From Pohlia nutans (Eukaryota; Streptophyta; Bryopsida; Bryales; Mniaceae): a stretch of 64,000 nucleotides of DNA. Where the stretch lies: positions 14,734,213-14,798,212 of the forward strand of contig CM040093.1 in assembly GCA_022496805.1 (NCBI GenBank), in the 5' to 3' direction. The notes below the pieces were generated by a model. It ran no database searches. It had not been told where the DNA came from and was given only the letters and a program-made list of their open reading frames with translations. Position 1 is the first letter of the stretch. Each line of letters starts with the position of its first letter. Of this stretch, positions 48,089 through 59,970 are shown piece by piece. Made by a program: the position numbers and the translations under genes.

Positions 48089-49400
48089 AGTACATATGTG
48101 TGAACCGTCGAGACGGTCCACACTCGCGGTAAACCCTTACCGCGGCCTTTTAGCGTAATTTTCTATTTTGCATTTTTGCAAGTGCAGCGATTTAGCTGAG
48201 TATCTATTTTGGTAAAATGCCTAGTAGTTTTGATTGGGGTTTTCGGGCGCCAGTTGATTAGTCCTATTTTCCGGGTATTTTTGCCGTAGTTTTTGTTCTA
48301 ACCGGCTAATCGTGGTTTTGTTGAATGTTTTGATGGTAATCTACATTTTAGTCTAGGAGTAGGAACTTGGGTTTCTTTTAGGGAAGTGGGACTTGGACTA
48401 GTTGGAAATGTCCAAGTTCTATTTTTTAGTCCTAAAAACCCTCCGGTAAAACTATGAGTTTTGCCGTAGTTTTCTTAAAGTTGAGGGTTTGGATGGTTTT
48501 GGGTTGATGAAGGGTAGTTGGATGTAGATTAGTTGAATGTTGGGTTAGAGGGAGCTTGGGAGAGGGGTCGTATCTTTTTCTCCCTCTCTCTCTCTCTCAT
48601 TATGGTAGTAGGCATAGAAGGAGTGGGAGAGAGCATGGGAAATAGACAGTAGAGGGAAATCGTCGATAGATCTTTGACCCTAACAAGGAAGGAGCTGAAA
48701 TTTTAGCACAAGGTAGATCAGTATGATAGCTTTCTAGGGACACCTCATACGCTGAATTTGGAGTTATAACGAAGGAGGGAGAGCCGATCAAGTGCGAGGA
48801 GGTTGGCTGCCGGAGGTTTTGAAGGTCGGCCGGTTGGAGCCTTGTAACTTTTGATTGGTGAGACCTTTTTCAATGAAATTTGCGCGTGCTAGGGCGAGAT
48901 GAAGTCTTCTAGGCGCCAGTCAAATTTCGTGATCTTTGGAGGGAAGACAAGGACGCAGCAGTTGATGAAGCACCAGGAGGTCTACGGCCATGAAGATTGA
49001 AGAGCACCGACTTTGGAAGCACATAGCTTCCAAGTGGTGAACGATTTTCCATTGATTCTTTCGCAAACTAATAGATAATCAAGCTAGCTTCTATTAGAAG
49101 CTTATTGTGTAAGATTTGGAGTATTCAGTAGGAAATGGCGTTTGTTTTAGTGCCAAGGAGTCTGCTGCCTCTTCTTTCAATGTTGATTTCTAATTTGTAA
49201 GTGTGGTCAAGGTGTTCTTTGCATTCATTTATGCTTATGATCTTTGTGCTTGTGGTCTATGCCACCTTTATCTATGCCTATGATACACGTACATTAGGAG
49301 TCCGTTGCTTGGAGGCACTTAGGGGTCACAACCACACCTCGGCCCATCTTGTGTGATGCGTTGACCATCCTCATGGTCAAAGTGCTCACATAATTTGGTA
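48089..49400. mobile_element. Probable LTR-type insertion in a CACTA intron
   Basis: About 1.3 kb of T- and G-rich non-coding sequence lacks the GATGTCT words found on both sides. It starts near a hairpin (GTGAACCGTCGAGACGGTCCAC) and ends near GTGCTCACATAA. GTACA flanks it at about 48,089 and 49,392, but the exact ends do not give clean TG...CA termini. Its style, with a CT-run and AATTTGGAGTTATAACGAAG, resembles plant LTRs and vaguely the solo LTR at 52,245. Confidence 0.45.
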
Positions 49401-50879
49401 CAGCACTGACGCGTGACCACGTCTGTGACCACGTTTGTGAAGATGACTTAGGAAACGCACGGACGTCTGCAGAAACATCCCCGCGTCACGTCGGACATTG
49501 CACAGACATGTTTTGGAACACTGTCATGTCTTGTTATAGAACTCTATCTAGGCAATTGGGCATGGTGTTTCTTGAATGCGATGTATGTTTTACTGTACAG
49601 ACGTCATGACTGTGAAGTGTATGGAACTGAAGTTTTAATGTGCGTGAATGAAAGCTTGGGTGATGACAAGTAGGGGAGGTACAGTGCATGTCTCGACATG
49701 GGTGGAGAGGGGAGGTGAGCAGTCTCTGCTCTGCATACCATACTTGATTGTCTACTGTGAATGCGTGCATTCGAAGTAGTAGTGATGAATTGGAAGTGCA
49801 GGAGGTTGTGGACACACCGGGGGGTTCCGCGGCTACTGTCAAGCGCAGTACTAAGCCCGACAGCATAACAAAGGCAGTTGCAAATAGTCCGAAAGCTGCA
49901 GGATTGTCTAAACCTGGAAAGAGCAACACAACGAAGCCGACGGGGCATCCAAAACGACCAAGGCAGATTCAACAAAGCAAGCGGGCCTGTCGAAACCGGG
50001 GACTGCGGCTGCGAAGGTTGGGAAATATAGATGCACTTCTATGATTGGACGTGCATTTACGCTTCACGTGAATGTCTGAAATTCAGTATTTCGCGTTGAG
50101 TAAGGCAAATTATGCAATGTCTAAGTGGTTTTTACATTGTCATGTACAGTATACTGGGACATTGCATGGAAAGAATCCATGACATGATGTAATTGCACAA
50201 GTGCAGGTTCGCACGTCAACAAGAGCGGAGGCGGCCAAGAAGAAATGAACATGCAGCGTGAATGACACGCAGGTGAGCCACAACATCCCGGAATGAACGT
50301 TGAGGTACAACATGGACGATCGGGACGACGTCTGCGCAGACGTCAGTTGAGACGCTGTCGCGACTCCAGGAGCGTCCGCTTGTTTGATAGAACATCCCAG
50401 GAGACGTCTTCAGCTGTGATGTAGCTTGAAGTCTTTGCTGGGAGATGTATAGAACGTTGTTTTCGTATGGGATGAGGGGCCAGCGGTCATGCACGTGTAC
50501 AACGATCCATGCATATATAGAACGTCCCAAGTATGAGGAATTATGTAGTTCATGGCCATCGCCTTGTTTAACCACAATTGTTGTTGGCATATGTTCATGT
50601 GCAGCCTCAAACAAGCGCGGATGACAGTACTCATGATTTTGGGAGCACCAAAAGCAACCGATGATATTGGAGCGTGTGTAGCTAGTGGATGCATAGTACA
50701 CCGACGTGTGGTGGACGGGCCCATAGATGTGCACTATGCGCCACATGAGGTCACGGACTGAATAGTTCTGAGTATGGAATTGTGCTGTTAAAACGTTTTA
50801 TGCATATGCAATGCAAGTACATATTTGTGACTAGCAAGCATCACTCCCATGGTACAGTACAACTGCTTTGAAATGTGAC

Positions 50880-51480
50880 GTCTCGATGCCCTCCGATACT
50901 ACTGCATGTCACGTGAGACGTCCACATTTAGCGCGGCTGTCTCTGACAACACATGGTCCACGACGTGAGGATGTTTTCTGGGTCGACTGAAGGATGTCCA
51001 TGCTCATGTCTTTTGTAACATCTTCAAAAATCACGCTCTCGCACGTCCGCGTCTATGCACAAATGTCTCTTGAAACACAGTGATGTCCCGGGAGACGTCC
51101 ACGAATGTCTCTTGAAACACAGTGATGTCCTGGGAGACGTCCACGAAAACATGAGGCGGAACTGAAAAAATCCAGGCCTCTGCTGACGTGGCATGCCACG
51201 TCAGAATTTCCCGGGTGACACGTCGGAATTTCCCGGGTCCACGTCGGATTTTCCCGCCGCCACGTCGGAATGTGGCAGGCCCGTTTCTCCGTCCACGTCA
51301 CCCACGGGGAGGATGAATTCCATCGCCGACGTGGCACTGCCCGTCCATTTGCCGCTGATGTAGCGTTGACGTGGCGCCGACGTGTCACACCTTTCAGCCT
51401 CCGAAATTCGGTAGACATCCAAGGATGTCTATGCGTTTTTGCTCATGTCTTCTAGACATCTTAAGATGCCCCCATTATTA
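50880..51480. repeat. Right subterminal repeats of the CACTA
   Basis: A tandem pair with the word CTTGAAACACAGTGATGTCC lies at about 51,066-51,150. It is followed by four ACGTCGGAATTTCCCGGG-like units at about 51,196-51,270, and many GATGTC/GACGTC words surround both. Dense subterminal repeats are the expected transposase-binding region of CACTA elements. Confidence 0.8.
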
Positions 51481-51715
51481 GCCATGCTAGAAGACATTAC
51501 ACACCATGTCTACAGGTTGTGTGCAAGACATCACCAAAAACGCAGGTTTCTTATAGTGAAACATTTAGTCATCTACACAGAACCAACAAGTTTTTTCTTG
51601 GAACCAACAAGTTCCTGTTGATTTTCCGGAATCAACTGTTCCTAACCCGCACAGAACCAATAGAATTTCTGTTGATTTTGTGCGGGTTAGGAACTCCATT
51701 TTTCTAGTAGTGGTC

Positions 51716-51820
51716 GCCGGACTGGGGCCCCAAGTTCTGCGCTTGGGAACCCCAAATCGCTAGATTGGGGCCCCAAGTTCCGAACTTGGGAACCCCAAGT
51801 TGCTGAATTGGGGCAACGCA
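51716..51820 (+). repeat. CCCCAAGTT minisatellite, right half
   Basis: This continues the array of 35,285-35,373 in the same orientation and register, showing that the MITE inserted within it. Confidence 0.85.
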
Positions 51821-51904
51821 CTAATAGACTCCCTAACATACCACATAGTCTCCAAAATACAAAAAAAGCAAAAACAATAATTAAAAATACTAAAGTAAAA
51901 ATAC

Positions 51905-52125
51905 TAGTATACATAGTAGAATACACAGTAGAATACATAGTAGACTACATAGTAGACTACATAGTAGACTACATAGTAGACTACATAATAAACTACATGG
52001 TAGACTACATAGTAGACTACATGGTAGACTACATGGTAGAATATATGGTAGAATACAAAGTAGAATACATAGATAAATACATAATAGAATACATAGTAGA
52101 TTATACAATAGAATACCCAATAGAA
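51905..52125 (+). repeat. 12-bp tandem repeat GTAGACTACATA
   Basis: About 18 units, the first ones exact and the later ones degenerate (GTAGAATACATA). The open frames across it (VDYI repeats on the plus strand, and their mirror on the minus strand) are products of the 12-bp period. Confidence 0.9.
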
Positions 52126-52244
52126 TACATCCCTTACAAAAAATACTATACGTATAAATATTAAATACATGTATTTTGTTAAATATATAAATAAAATACT
52201 AGTACTATACACCCTCGTATACATGCATAAATACCTACTGAGAG

Positions 52245-53546
52245 TGTGAGTGCAAAAACCACCATGGAGGTGGCATTTGGTCACAAGGAGTTATTAAAGG
52301 AAATCACATGAAGAGAGGAACAAGGGAGAAGAAGAAACAAGAAGCGGACGAGGAACAAGAAGAGAATGAGGAGAAACCCCCCCGCCGAATCACTTTGAAG
52401 GATCCTTTGGTTTTTTGACTGCCATTTCTTCCTCCTAGCTCCGATTGCGGCGTGCCTTAGCTTTTTGGAAAGCTAACTTGATTTTTCATCCACCCTCAAA
52501 ATCTCAAAAACATCGGTTGAAAACTCTAGGATTGATTGCTAAAAAACTGAGACCATTTTTCCGGCCGCCGGCGGGGAAACTCTTTTGACACCCCCAACTT
52601 TGGGAGTGCATATCTCACTCCCTATAGCTCCAAATTGAACGTGCTTACTACCATTGGAAAGCCCTACATGAGATCTACATACTTATCAAATCTTGCTCTA
52701 CTTGGGCAAGAAACGAGGGACTGATGGGGAAAACACCAAGAGACACTCCATGGAGTAAGAAAGGACAGTACACAACACATGAGACTCAAAGCAATTTCTA
52801 ATAGAATGGAAGAGGAGATCAAAAGTGAAAAACAGGCCCACGGCCTTCCTTCTCCTAACAACTAACTATCACACGGAAAAAAGGAAGAGAAACAAGATTG
52901 ATCAAGATAGATTGAGTGGGATTCATCGCAATTAGCTTACACACAAGCTCTTAAGTACAAGAGAAGAAGCTGCCAAAGAGGCGGCTCACCCTAACCCTAA
53001 GGCTCAAAAGCCCTAATCAAAGGCCTTCGCGGATGAATGTTGCTCCTAACCTCCACGGCGCTCCATTCTTGAAGAACTCCACTACCTCCACGAATGAATG
53101 TAACTCACAAACACCACCACGAAGTCAAATGGACAAAACCAAGGTAATCAAGTCACAAACATAATCATGAACATCAAAAGTTAATTGTGCAAGGCCAATG
53201 GTAAAACATTCAACCCAAAGTCAAGCAACTAATCCTACTCCTACTTTGGATTCACTAGGGGGATTTCTTCCCTCCTCTAGTCCTCCTCATCATTATTTGA
53301 ATCCACTAGGGGTTTTTTTTTCCTCCACTAGTCCTTCCACACTAAATTTAATCTAAACTTGAGTTTGATGCTAAATGAGCTACCAAAGGCTTTACGACAA
53401 TCATCCTTTAACATGCATATTGTGTCCACAACCTAATTATCTTAATTCTACCAAATTACTTCAAGATTGCATTGCTTGTTAACAATTCACTCATAAAAGT
53501 AACAATAAACGACAATTAAATAAGAGAGCGTTTTCAAGTTCTCACA
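52245..53546. mobile_element. Solo LTR, 1.3 kb
   Basis: The segment starts TGTGAG, ends CTCACA and is flanked by GAGAG on both sides (52,240-52,244 and 53,547-53,551). This is the signature of a solo LTR left by recombination between the two LTRs of a retrotransposon. It has no coding capacity. It contains a hairpin near its left end (CCACCATGGAGGTGG) and two CACTAGGGG-type repeats near 53,258 and 53,303. Confidence 0.88.
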
Positions 53547-54321
53547 GAGAGGTAGGAAAAAATATACAAAAAACAAAAAATACATACATACCAATACGGT
53601 ATCTATACTCAAAAACTACACTATATGAATATCCCAAAATATACAATAAATATGTATATTCCCATACCAATTACAAAATACAATATTATACAAAATACAA
53701 AAATATCAATACAAAGATACAATAAATACCTCCTCTACTATACACAAACAATTTACATAAAATACACACAAAACATAAACTCCACAATTTATACACCCAA
53801 ATAAAATAGAACACACAAACAAAAAACACCTATGAAAATATACACATCAAAAATCCTAACACAACTAGTATTATTTATACAAAAAAACAAGAAAATAAAA
53901 TCAAAACCCATACCAAACACCGCAATGCAAAAGCATAAACACAAAACACAACTTACAATAAAACAATTTTTTCAAAACATCTCAAAAAATATCAATAAAA
54001 ACAACAGAAAACATATACATACTTATAAAAACCATACAAGAAAGTACCATAGAATACAAAAACAACAATGGACTCGGCCTACCGGCCTCGTCCAAAACAA
54101 ACAAAAGAAAATACAAAAACCTCATCAAAAAAGAAACTCTTTACACTATCTAAAATAACATACATATACCAAATACAATATACAAATACATACCAAGGGA
54201 AAAAAACCCCAAACATACCAATACAAACAAAACAAAATACACAACAAAAGTCCAAAAAACACAAAAGCACACATACCAAAAATATCAAAAAAAAAGATAC
54301 ATCAAAATAGGAATCGAAATT
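53547..54321 (+). other. A-rich ORF1-ORF2 spacer, right part
   Basis: Extremely A-rich sequence continues the LINE spacer after the solo LTR. It includes a frame at 53,832-54,158 whose end, PTGLVQNKQKKIQKPHQKRN, is a duplicate of the start of ORF2. Confidence 0.7.
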
Positions 54322-54625
54322 TTGACACAACTATTTATACCAATACACGCGAACACTAAAATTAGTATAAAATACATACGAAAAACCCTCAAAACAAACA
54401 ATATACTCCATAACTATAATTACAATTACAAAAAACAATATATGACTACACCTCAAAATAAAACTAAACAAAACACCTCAAAGAACTTAAAACATAAAAA
54501 GTTTTCTAAAAAGAATATAGAAAAAAATAAACACCAACAACAGACTTGGCCTACCGGCCTCGTCCAAAACAAACAAACAAAAAAAGAAAATATAGTCCAA
54601 AAATCTCCTCTGAAAAGAAACTTTT
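53832..54625 (+). repeat. 475-bp duplication at the start of ORF2
   Basis: GGCCTACCGGCCTCGTCCAA occurs at about 54,076 and 54,551, and (T/C)CTGACACAACTA-like words recur at about 53,856 and 54,321. The upstream copy lacks the 2A-like segment and ends in a stop. Confidence 0.8.
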
Positions 54626-56427
54626 TACACCAAATACTATTATTATGCGGGGACATTGAAACCAACCCAGGACCCATGCCCGACTTACTAAAAACACATC
54701 CACCTACACATAAAAGAAGATGCAAAACATATTTTATACCATGCACAATTAAACTACAACCAGAATACCAACACTTAGCAAAACAATTTTCACCCATCCT
54801 AAATAGAACACACCCAAATCATGTGGAAGCTAATAATGACTACCCGCATTTATCAAAATATATTTACCAAAATCAACATCATCCATCACCATGTATACTA
54901 TACACACTCATCACCACAATCAGCCTATCAAAAGAAACATGCGACCATCTTCTAATACAAATCCCAAACCCTGACTGGACAACAACACTATTAGAAAAAA
55001 TGTTCCTGCTACAAAAACCCCCTGAAAGACATATTTCAAATACACATCCATACATACAATTTACAAACAGTAACCAAAACTTAATTAACCCACCTAATAC
55101 CATTCACAAAGAAATGTATTCTTTTATCCACCAACACAATGAATCAATAACTCTCCAAACTATGGCCAATAAATTCCCATTCCTTCCTATCAACCTTTTA
55201 GAAGAAACCCTAAAAATATATGAACCACTACATGAATACACCCATCCCCCACCTCTCCCAAACACACCCACAATACAACCACAAGAAATACATACAACAA
55301 ACCATAATACAAGATTTATTACATAGAATGCCTCATCACTAAATACAGCCCTCCCAAACTTACACGAACTAATCTCTAACACACCCGACGAACCCGCTAT
55401 CATCACAATACAAGAAACTAAACTAACCGCAACAAAATCCACCAAATACATACAAAACCTATTCCCAAGATATAAATTAATATTTAATAACACACATGCC
55501 CTAACAAGATGTATACAACAAAAAATGCCATACATACCCGCAAGGGGAGGTCTTCTTACACTTATAAATGAAAAATACGCGTACCCCGGCAATATCACCA
55601 AAATCCCAACCCCCAAGGAAATATCACCTTATTTACAAATAATAAAAATGGACAACAAACCACTACAAACTTGGCTAATTATTCACATGTACATGCCATC
55701 ACATACAGCTGACATACAATATATACCAATAATCCAACAAAACATAACACAGCAAATTAATGCACACCCAAACGCCACATATATATTATGCGGTGACTTC
55801 AATAGAGACATAGCGCTGATAGGACGCCAAAATGAAACCAACACAACCCTACCACAAGCAGAAGACATAGAATGGAGAACATTTACAAATAATCTCCAAT
55901 TAACATATATCCCAACAAACTGCCCATTCTCCAGACAAGGTGGACCAAACTATAACCAAACCAGCCTAATTGATGGATATTACATCAAAACAGCAGACAA
56001 CACTTTATACACATCAACTACAGATAATAACCACAACCTAAATTCAGACCAGTCACCAGTAACGCTACATATACCACCAAACACCTTATTAGCAAGGACC
56101 ACGCCAACAACAAATAAAACAACGAGGATTTTAAACCCTATACCACAAGAAAATATTGAAAAATTCAAAATTGAATTCTTTGAGAAAAATGCACTACAAA
56201 TAAATGAACTCACCACAATACTATTAAATGAAGAATTAACAAACAACCAATGGCAAATAGCATGTACAAAGTTGGATCACATAATACAAAAAATATCAGA
56301 TAAAATCCAAGAAACCTGCAGTGCACCACCACTTCCGACATTAACAAATCGCACCTCCCAACAAGGAGGCTTCCTACCAAGAAAATTACAAAAAACATGG
56401 AAAACCACCTATCTACTTATCACCTAA
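54322..56427 (+). pseudogene. LINE ORF2, part a: leader, 2A-like site and APE endonuclease
   Basis: One frame spans this region with a TAG at 55,324-55,326. The expected start of the APE domain is W-NASSLNTALPNL, so the codon was probably TGG. Residues 1-105 are Lys/Asn/Gln-rich. A 2A-like motif follows, then a linker of about 205 residues. The APE (exonuclease-endonuclease-phosphatase) domain shows IITIQETKL, YILCGDFNRD, LIDGYYIK and SDQSPV; the last is normally SDH. It would nick target DNA to prime reverse transcription. The frame shifts near 56,400. Confidence 0.8.
54637..54675 (+). other. 2A-like ribosome-skipping motif
   Basis: The codons encode LLLCGDIETNPGP. This matches the 2A consensus D(V/I)ExNPG|P with the usual Leu-rich, Gly-preceded context. 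2A peptides make the ribosome skip the Gly-Pro bond, releasing the N-terminal product. Here it would separate a leader of about 115 residues from the endonuclease-RT polyprotein. Confidence 0.88.
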
Positions 56428-59400
56428 TTAGAAAAACAATATACATAACAAAAAATACACAAAACTGGCAAACACATCCAATAATCGAAGAATTAAAAAC
56501 CCACACTAATGTCAACATTCCACCACTCCCAACTCAAGAACAAAATCAACAAGAATGGATCCAATCACTAGTAGAAATAGCAAAAACAAAAAAAATACAA
56601 GCCAGAAAAATCATCACAAAATATACCCAAAACCGTATAAAAAAGGCAATATCAAAATACAGACAACTATATGAAAAGAGCCCAAAAAAAGTAAACAAAA
56701 AAGTCTTCAAAAACCAAGAAACGCCTCCATTAGACTGCATTATAGATAGAAACAACAATATACTAACCAATCCAGAAGACATAGCAAACGAAATCCACAT
56801 ACAACAATCAATTAGTAACAGACCTACAGTACCAACATGTTACTACTAACCTGAACACCCACCACAATGCACTTGTGGAGTTAGACAGTATCCATGGCAC
56901 GACCTTGATGGATTTGTAATAGAAAAAAGAGGAAACTCACAAATCCCACTTCATAAACACTTTGATAAAGAAACATATGACATGTGCCTCAAGCACTTAT
57001 CTAACAACAAAACCCCAGGCCCAGATAAAACCCCCAACTCAATACTAAAAAATATGCCCAAAAACTTCCATAAACTACTCTTCCTATTTTTCACACACTG
57101 CTACAAACAAAAGCAAATCCCAGTCTCATGGAAAATAAGCCTAACCATACTACTTTACAAAAAAGGAGATCCATCACAACTGCCAAACCACAGACCAATT
57201 GCACTTGCAAACACAATATATAAGTTTTTTACCAGCACACTAACATATATTCTATCATCATACGGCGAAAAATACCAAATCCTACACGATAGCCAAGAAG
57301 GATTCAGAGCAGAAAGAAGTACAGCAAGACAACTCCAACTCCTCATTGCAGCATTAGAAGACGCAAAATTTACAAATCAAGACATATATCTACTCTACAT
57401 AGATTTCAAAAACGCATTCGGTTCATTAGATCACGCAAGATTACTAGCTATAATGAAAGACCTCGGCTTTCCTATGGACGCAATAATATTAGTAGGAAAT
57501 ATTTACTCTCACTCAAACACTATATTCACCGGAGAACACTTTGACAAAACAAAACCAATACCTATTCAAAGGGGAACCATACAAAGTGACACACTTAGCC
57601 CATATCTCTTCCTAATATTTTTAGAACCACTCTTAAGATGGTTACAAAGAGGGGAAAATGGATACACATTTGGTACATCAAAAATAAAAATTAGCTCTGC
57701 AGCATACGCAGATGACCTAGCAGCTATATCAAATAATACAAAATCACTACAAATCCAACTAAACAAAATTGACAAATTCTGTGAATGGGCAGGCATGGAC
57801 CTGGGAGTCACAAAATGCGCTGTCACCGGCTGCCCAAATAAAACCAAAATGCAACCAAACAAATTTAAAACTCGCATGACAAACCAAAAAATTAGCTACA
57901 GAGACCAAACACTACCAGTACTTCATCAAAATGAACCCTATGTCTACTTAGGCATACAATTGGTTCCATCACTAAAATGGAAGCTCCAAACGCACATCAC
58001 CACAGCTAAAGTAATAGACCAATGTAAACAATTATCAAAATGTCCCGCCACCATCAAACAAAAAATCAACATGGTCGACACAGTAATCAGAGCAGGCATA
58101 GCCTACAGCTTCTTTGCAGTCCCATACTCTCTATCAACTATCAAAAAACTAGACAAAAAAATTATTGCAACCCAAAAAACAATATGTGGACTCCCTAAAA
58201 GCACAACAAACATAATAACACAACTCCCCCACGATTTATTTGGTTTAGAAGCCTTCTCACTAAAAAATGCCTACCTCAGATGTATTGGTGAACAAATTAG
58301 AAACGCACTCAATGACACAGGACGTCTAGGGAAAATATATAAAGGACTAATACAACACATACTCGCTAAAGCCGGTGGTGCCGAAGAAATCCCGAGAATT
58401 AAACGCCAAGACTACATTAGATCACCGACAACACGAACATTATTTCTTATGAAAACAGCCGATGGTGTACACCTAAAAAGCACAGAAGAAAACTTCCAAC
58501 TCCATATAACCGAGCTAGAACAAGAATGGAAATCTGAAGCCATAACCGAACTTCTAGCACACAACATCTATAAAATAAAACACATCACCCTTCCCAACGG
58601 TACAAACCTAATGTCACCAGAAGAATTTAAAATATACTACCAAAACCCAACTAAATTAGAAAAAAGCGCACTAAACATAGCAGAACAACTCTTCTATTAC
58701 CCAAAATGCACCCAAGATTGTACCAACATATGCCAAATACACTCACAACTCCGTACACTGAAAGAAAAATATAAAATAAATAACCACTGAATAATACCAA
58801 GAACACCAGTAAACCTCCTACACCTCCCTTTGCCATTACAACCACAACAACCAGCCCCACCACAAAATATAAAAAACGATCCCACAAGATTCCCCATCCA
58901 CACAATATTAAACTATAAAACAATTACAACAAAAGACAAATATAAAATATCAAAAACATACAACACCTATTTATGCCAATGGACAATCCCAAATCACATA
59001 ACATACAATAAATGGATGGAACAATGCGAATTATTTCCACTAAACCTACCAACAGTAATACATCACAATCTAAACTTACTTACAAAATACTACACAAACC
59101 ATCAAAATAGACACTATCAAAATCTCATAAACACCCAATTTATACCCAAACATAACAGAGATACAAGATACATTCCACCTCCAACAATAATCCCCTACGT
59201 TCAAACATCCATAATAGAATGCAACCGAGAAAGAGACATAAGCACAAACAAATGTACCATCCAAATACAAAATAACAAAACCCACATATACAATGACACC
59301 GGTAAATATATCACCACCATTCCAACTACAAGAGTAAAATGGTTATGGCAACAATATAACAAAAACAAATACAACACACACAGACTAGTACCTCCTACAC

Positions 59401-59627
59401 AAACATTCGAAACAGAAGTAGTTTGGTTATACCAAACATATGAACACAAAAACCACAAAAAAGATTCAATAAAAACAACGCAACATACCATACCAACTAG
59501 CATCTTAAACACACTAATAACAACATTTAATATAACACACTCCTACCTTTCCTCACCAATAATATGTTCCACGAAAATCACACAATTCTACTCAACATTC
59601 ACCAGAGACAAGATTTTGGCTCGTTAG
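56397..59627 (+). pseudogene. LINE ORF2, part b: reverse transcriptase
   Basis: A single frame carries TAA at 56,847-56,849 and TGA at 58,788-58,790 but otherwise reads through. Before the RT lies CTCGVRQYPWHDLDGFVIEK. RT motifs are NNKTPGPDKTPNSIL, LPNHRPIALANTIYK, DSQEGFRAERST, LYIDFKNAFGSLDHARLL, RGTIQSDTLSPYLFLIF and the catalytic AAYADDLA. After the RT comes a long thumb/connection region with a CTQDCTNICQIH cysteine cluster, then a poorly defined Asn/Thr/Tyr-rich segment. It would copy element RNA at the nicked target. The RT style (DLGFPMDAI, FLEPLLRWL) resembles RandI/Dualen-type LINEs. Confidence 0.88.
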
Positions 59628-59970
59628 GTACAACCTTTCAATACACATGGAAAGGTATTGGATATGCCCACCCAAATGATGTCAAAAAAACACAACAAGC
59701 AATACATTGGGCACGACTAGCAGCAAAACAAGACCCAAAAACTATCACCATTCTGACAATACCAGACACCAACTAGTACCAAAATCTCTCACCATACAGT
59801 GGACCCTTCCCGGACACACACGCTATTATACACTTTGCTGCTGACACCATTACATATAAAGAACCAACAATATCATTAGAACCCAACAAAACCCGAACTG
59901 AACCACTTGCAGTACACATATATGGTGTATTCACCACCAAAATAACAACATTGGCACAACTAACCAAATA
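59564..59970 (+). pseudogene. Unassigned domain between RT and RNase H
   Basis: A different frame continues from about 59,617 to TAA near 59,970, with TAG at 59,774-59,776 where Trp would fit. It reads YTWKGIGYAHPNDVKKTQQ, AIHWARLAAKQDPKTITILT, IPDTN-stop-YQNLSPYSGP and IIHFAADTITYKEP. The composition is that of a compact alpha/beta domain. I cannot name the family. It lies where DIRS-type elements carry a Dam-like methylase, but I do not see the NPPF/DPPY motif. Confidence 0.5.

Larger units (their letters stand above)
43487..50248 (+). pseudogene. TnpA/Ptta-like multi-exon CACTA gene
   Basis: Exons read by eye are: 43,487-43,771 (starts MAVRKQYPLHERVVVV); 44,981-45,267 (basic, KKNGELFLEWPGRRVRMPKG); about 45,948-46,255 (very acidic, then EWEKKTLHVDERGTPCG); about 46,752-47,036 (WEVKGDMGRKTVQEAW, RFRLNRLIDEKQNKPPEIT, then WNYLVSKR); about 47,482-48,075 (coiled coil DIDTRMEDLQARLEAKLTAS, then Thr/Pro-rich); 49,799-50,014; and 50,207-50,248 (VRTSTRAEAAKKK). 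The exon at 46.8 kb resembles the Ptta/En/Spm (Transposase_24) region and the coiled coil fits a dimerising DNA-binding protein. TAG at 46,062 and 46,951 and a frameshift near 49,940 break it. Confidence 0.6.
35456..51558. mobile_element. CACTA (En/Spm) transposon, 16.1 kb, both ends intact
   Basis: The inverted termini are CACTATAAGAAACCTGCGTT and its complement, flanked by the 3-bp duplication AAA (35,453-35,455 and 51,559-51,561). It encodes a TNP2-type transposase on the minus strand and a TnpA/Ptta-like multi-exon gene on the plus strand, arranged head to head. The words GATGTCT, AGACATC and GACGTCT are scattered through both subterminal regions, through introns and between the genes. 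The ends match well, but the coding regions carry nonsense codons. Confidence 0.95.
35374..51712. mobile_element. Small CACTA-like MITE, split by a full CACTA
   Basis: The termini are CACTACTAGA and TCTAGTAGTG, flanked by GTC on both sides (35,371-35,373 and 51,713-51,715). Without the nested 16.1-kb element it is about 233 bp. The right portion holds a 13-bp stem, CCTAACCCGCACA with TGTGCGGGTTAGG. It has no coding capacity. Confidence 0.88.

Noticed and set aside
48089..49400. A complete solo LTR call with exact ends
   Set aside because: No choice of ends gave both TG...CA termini and matching 5-bp duplications. It is kept only as a probable LTR-type insertion.
51808..52284. Frames of VDYI or VYYVV repeats
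   Set aside because: They are translations of the 12-bp tandem repeat GTAGACTACATA.
59564..59776. Dam-like methyltransferase domain in the LINE
   Set aside because: Position and general look are suggestive, but the catalytic NPPF/DPPY motif is not visible, so no function is assigned.
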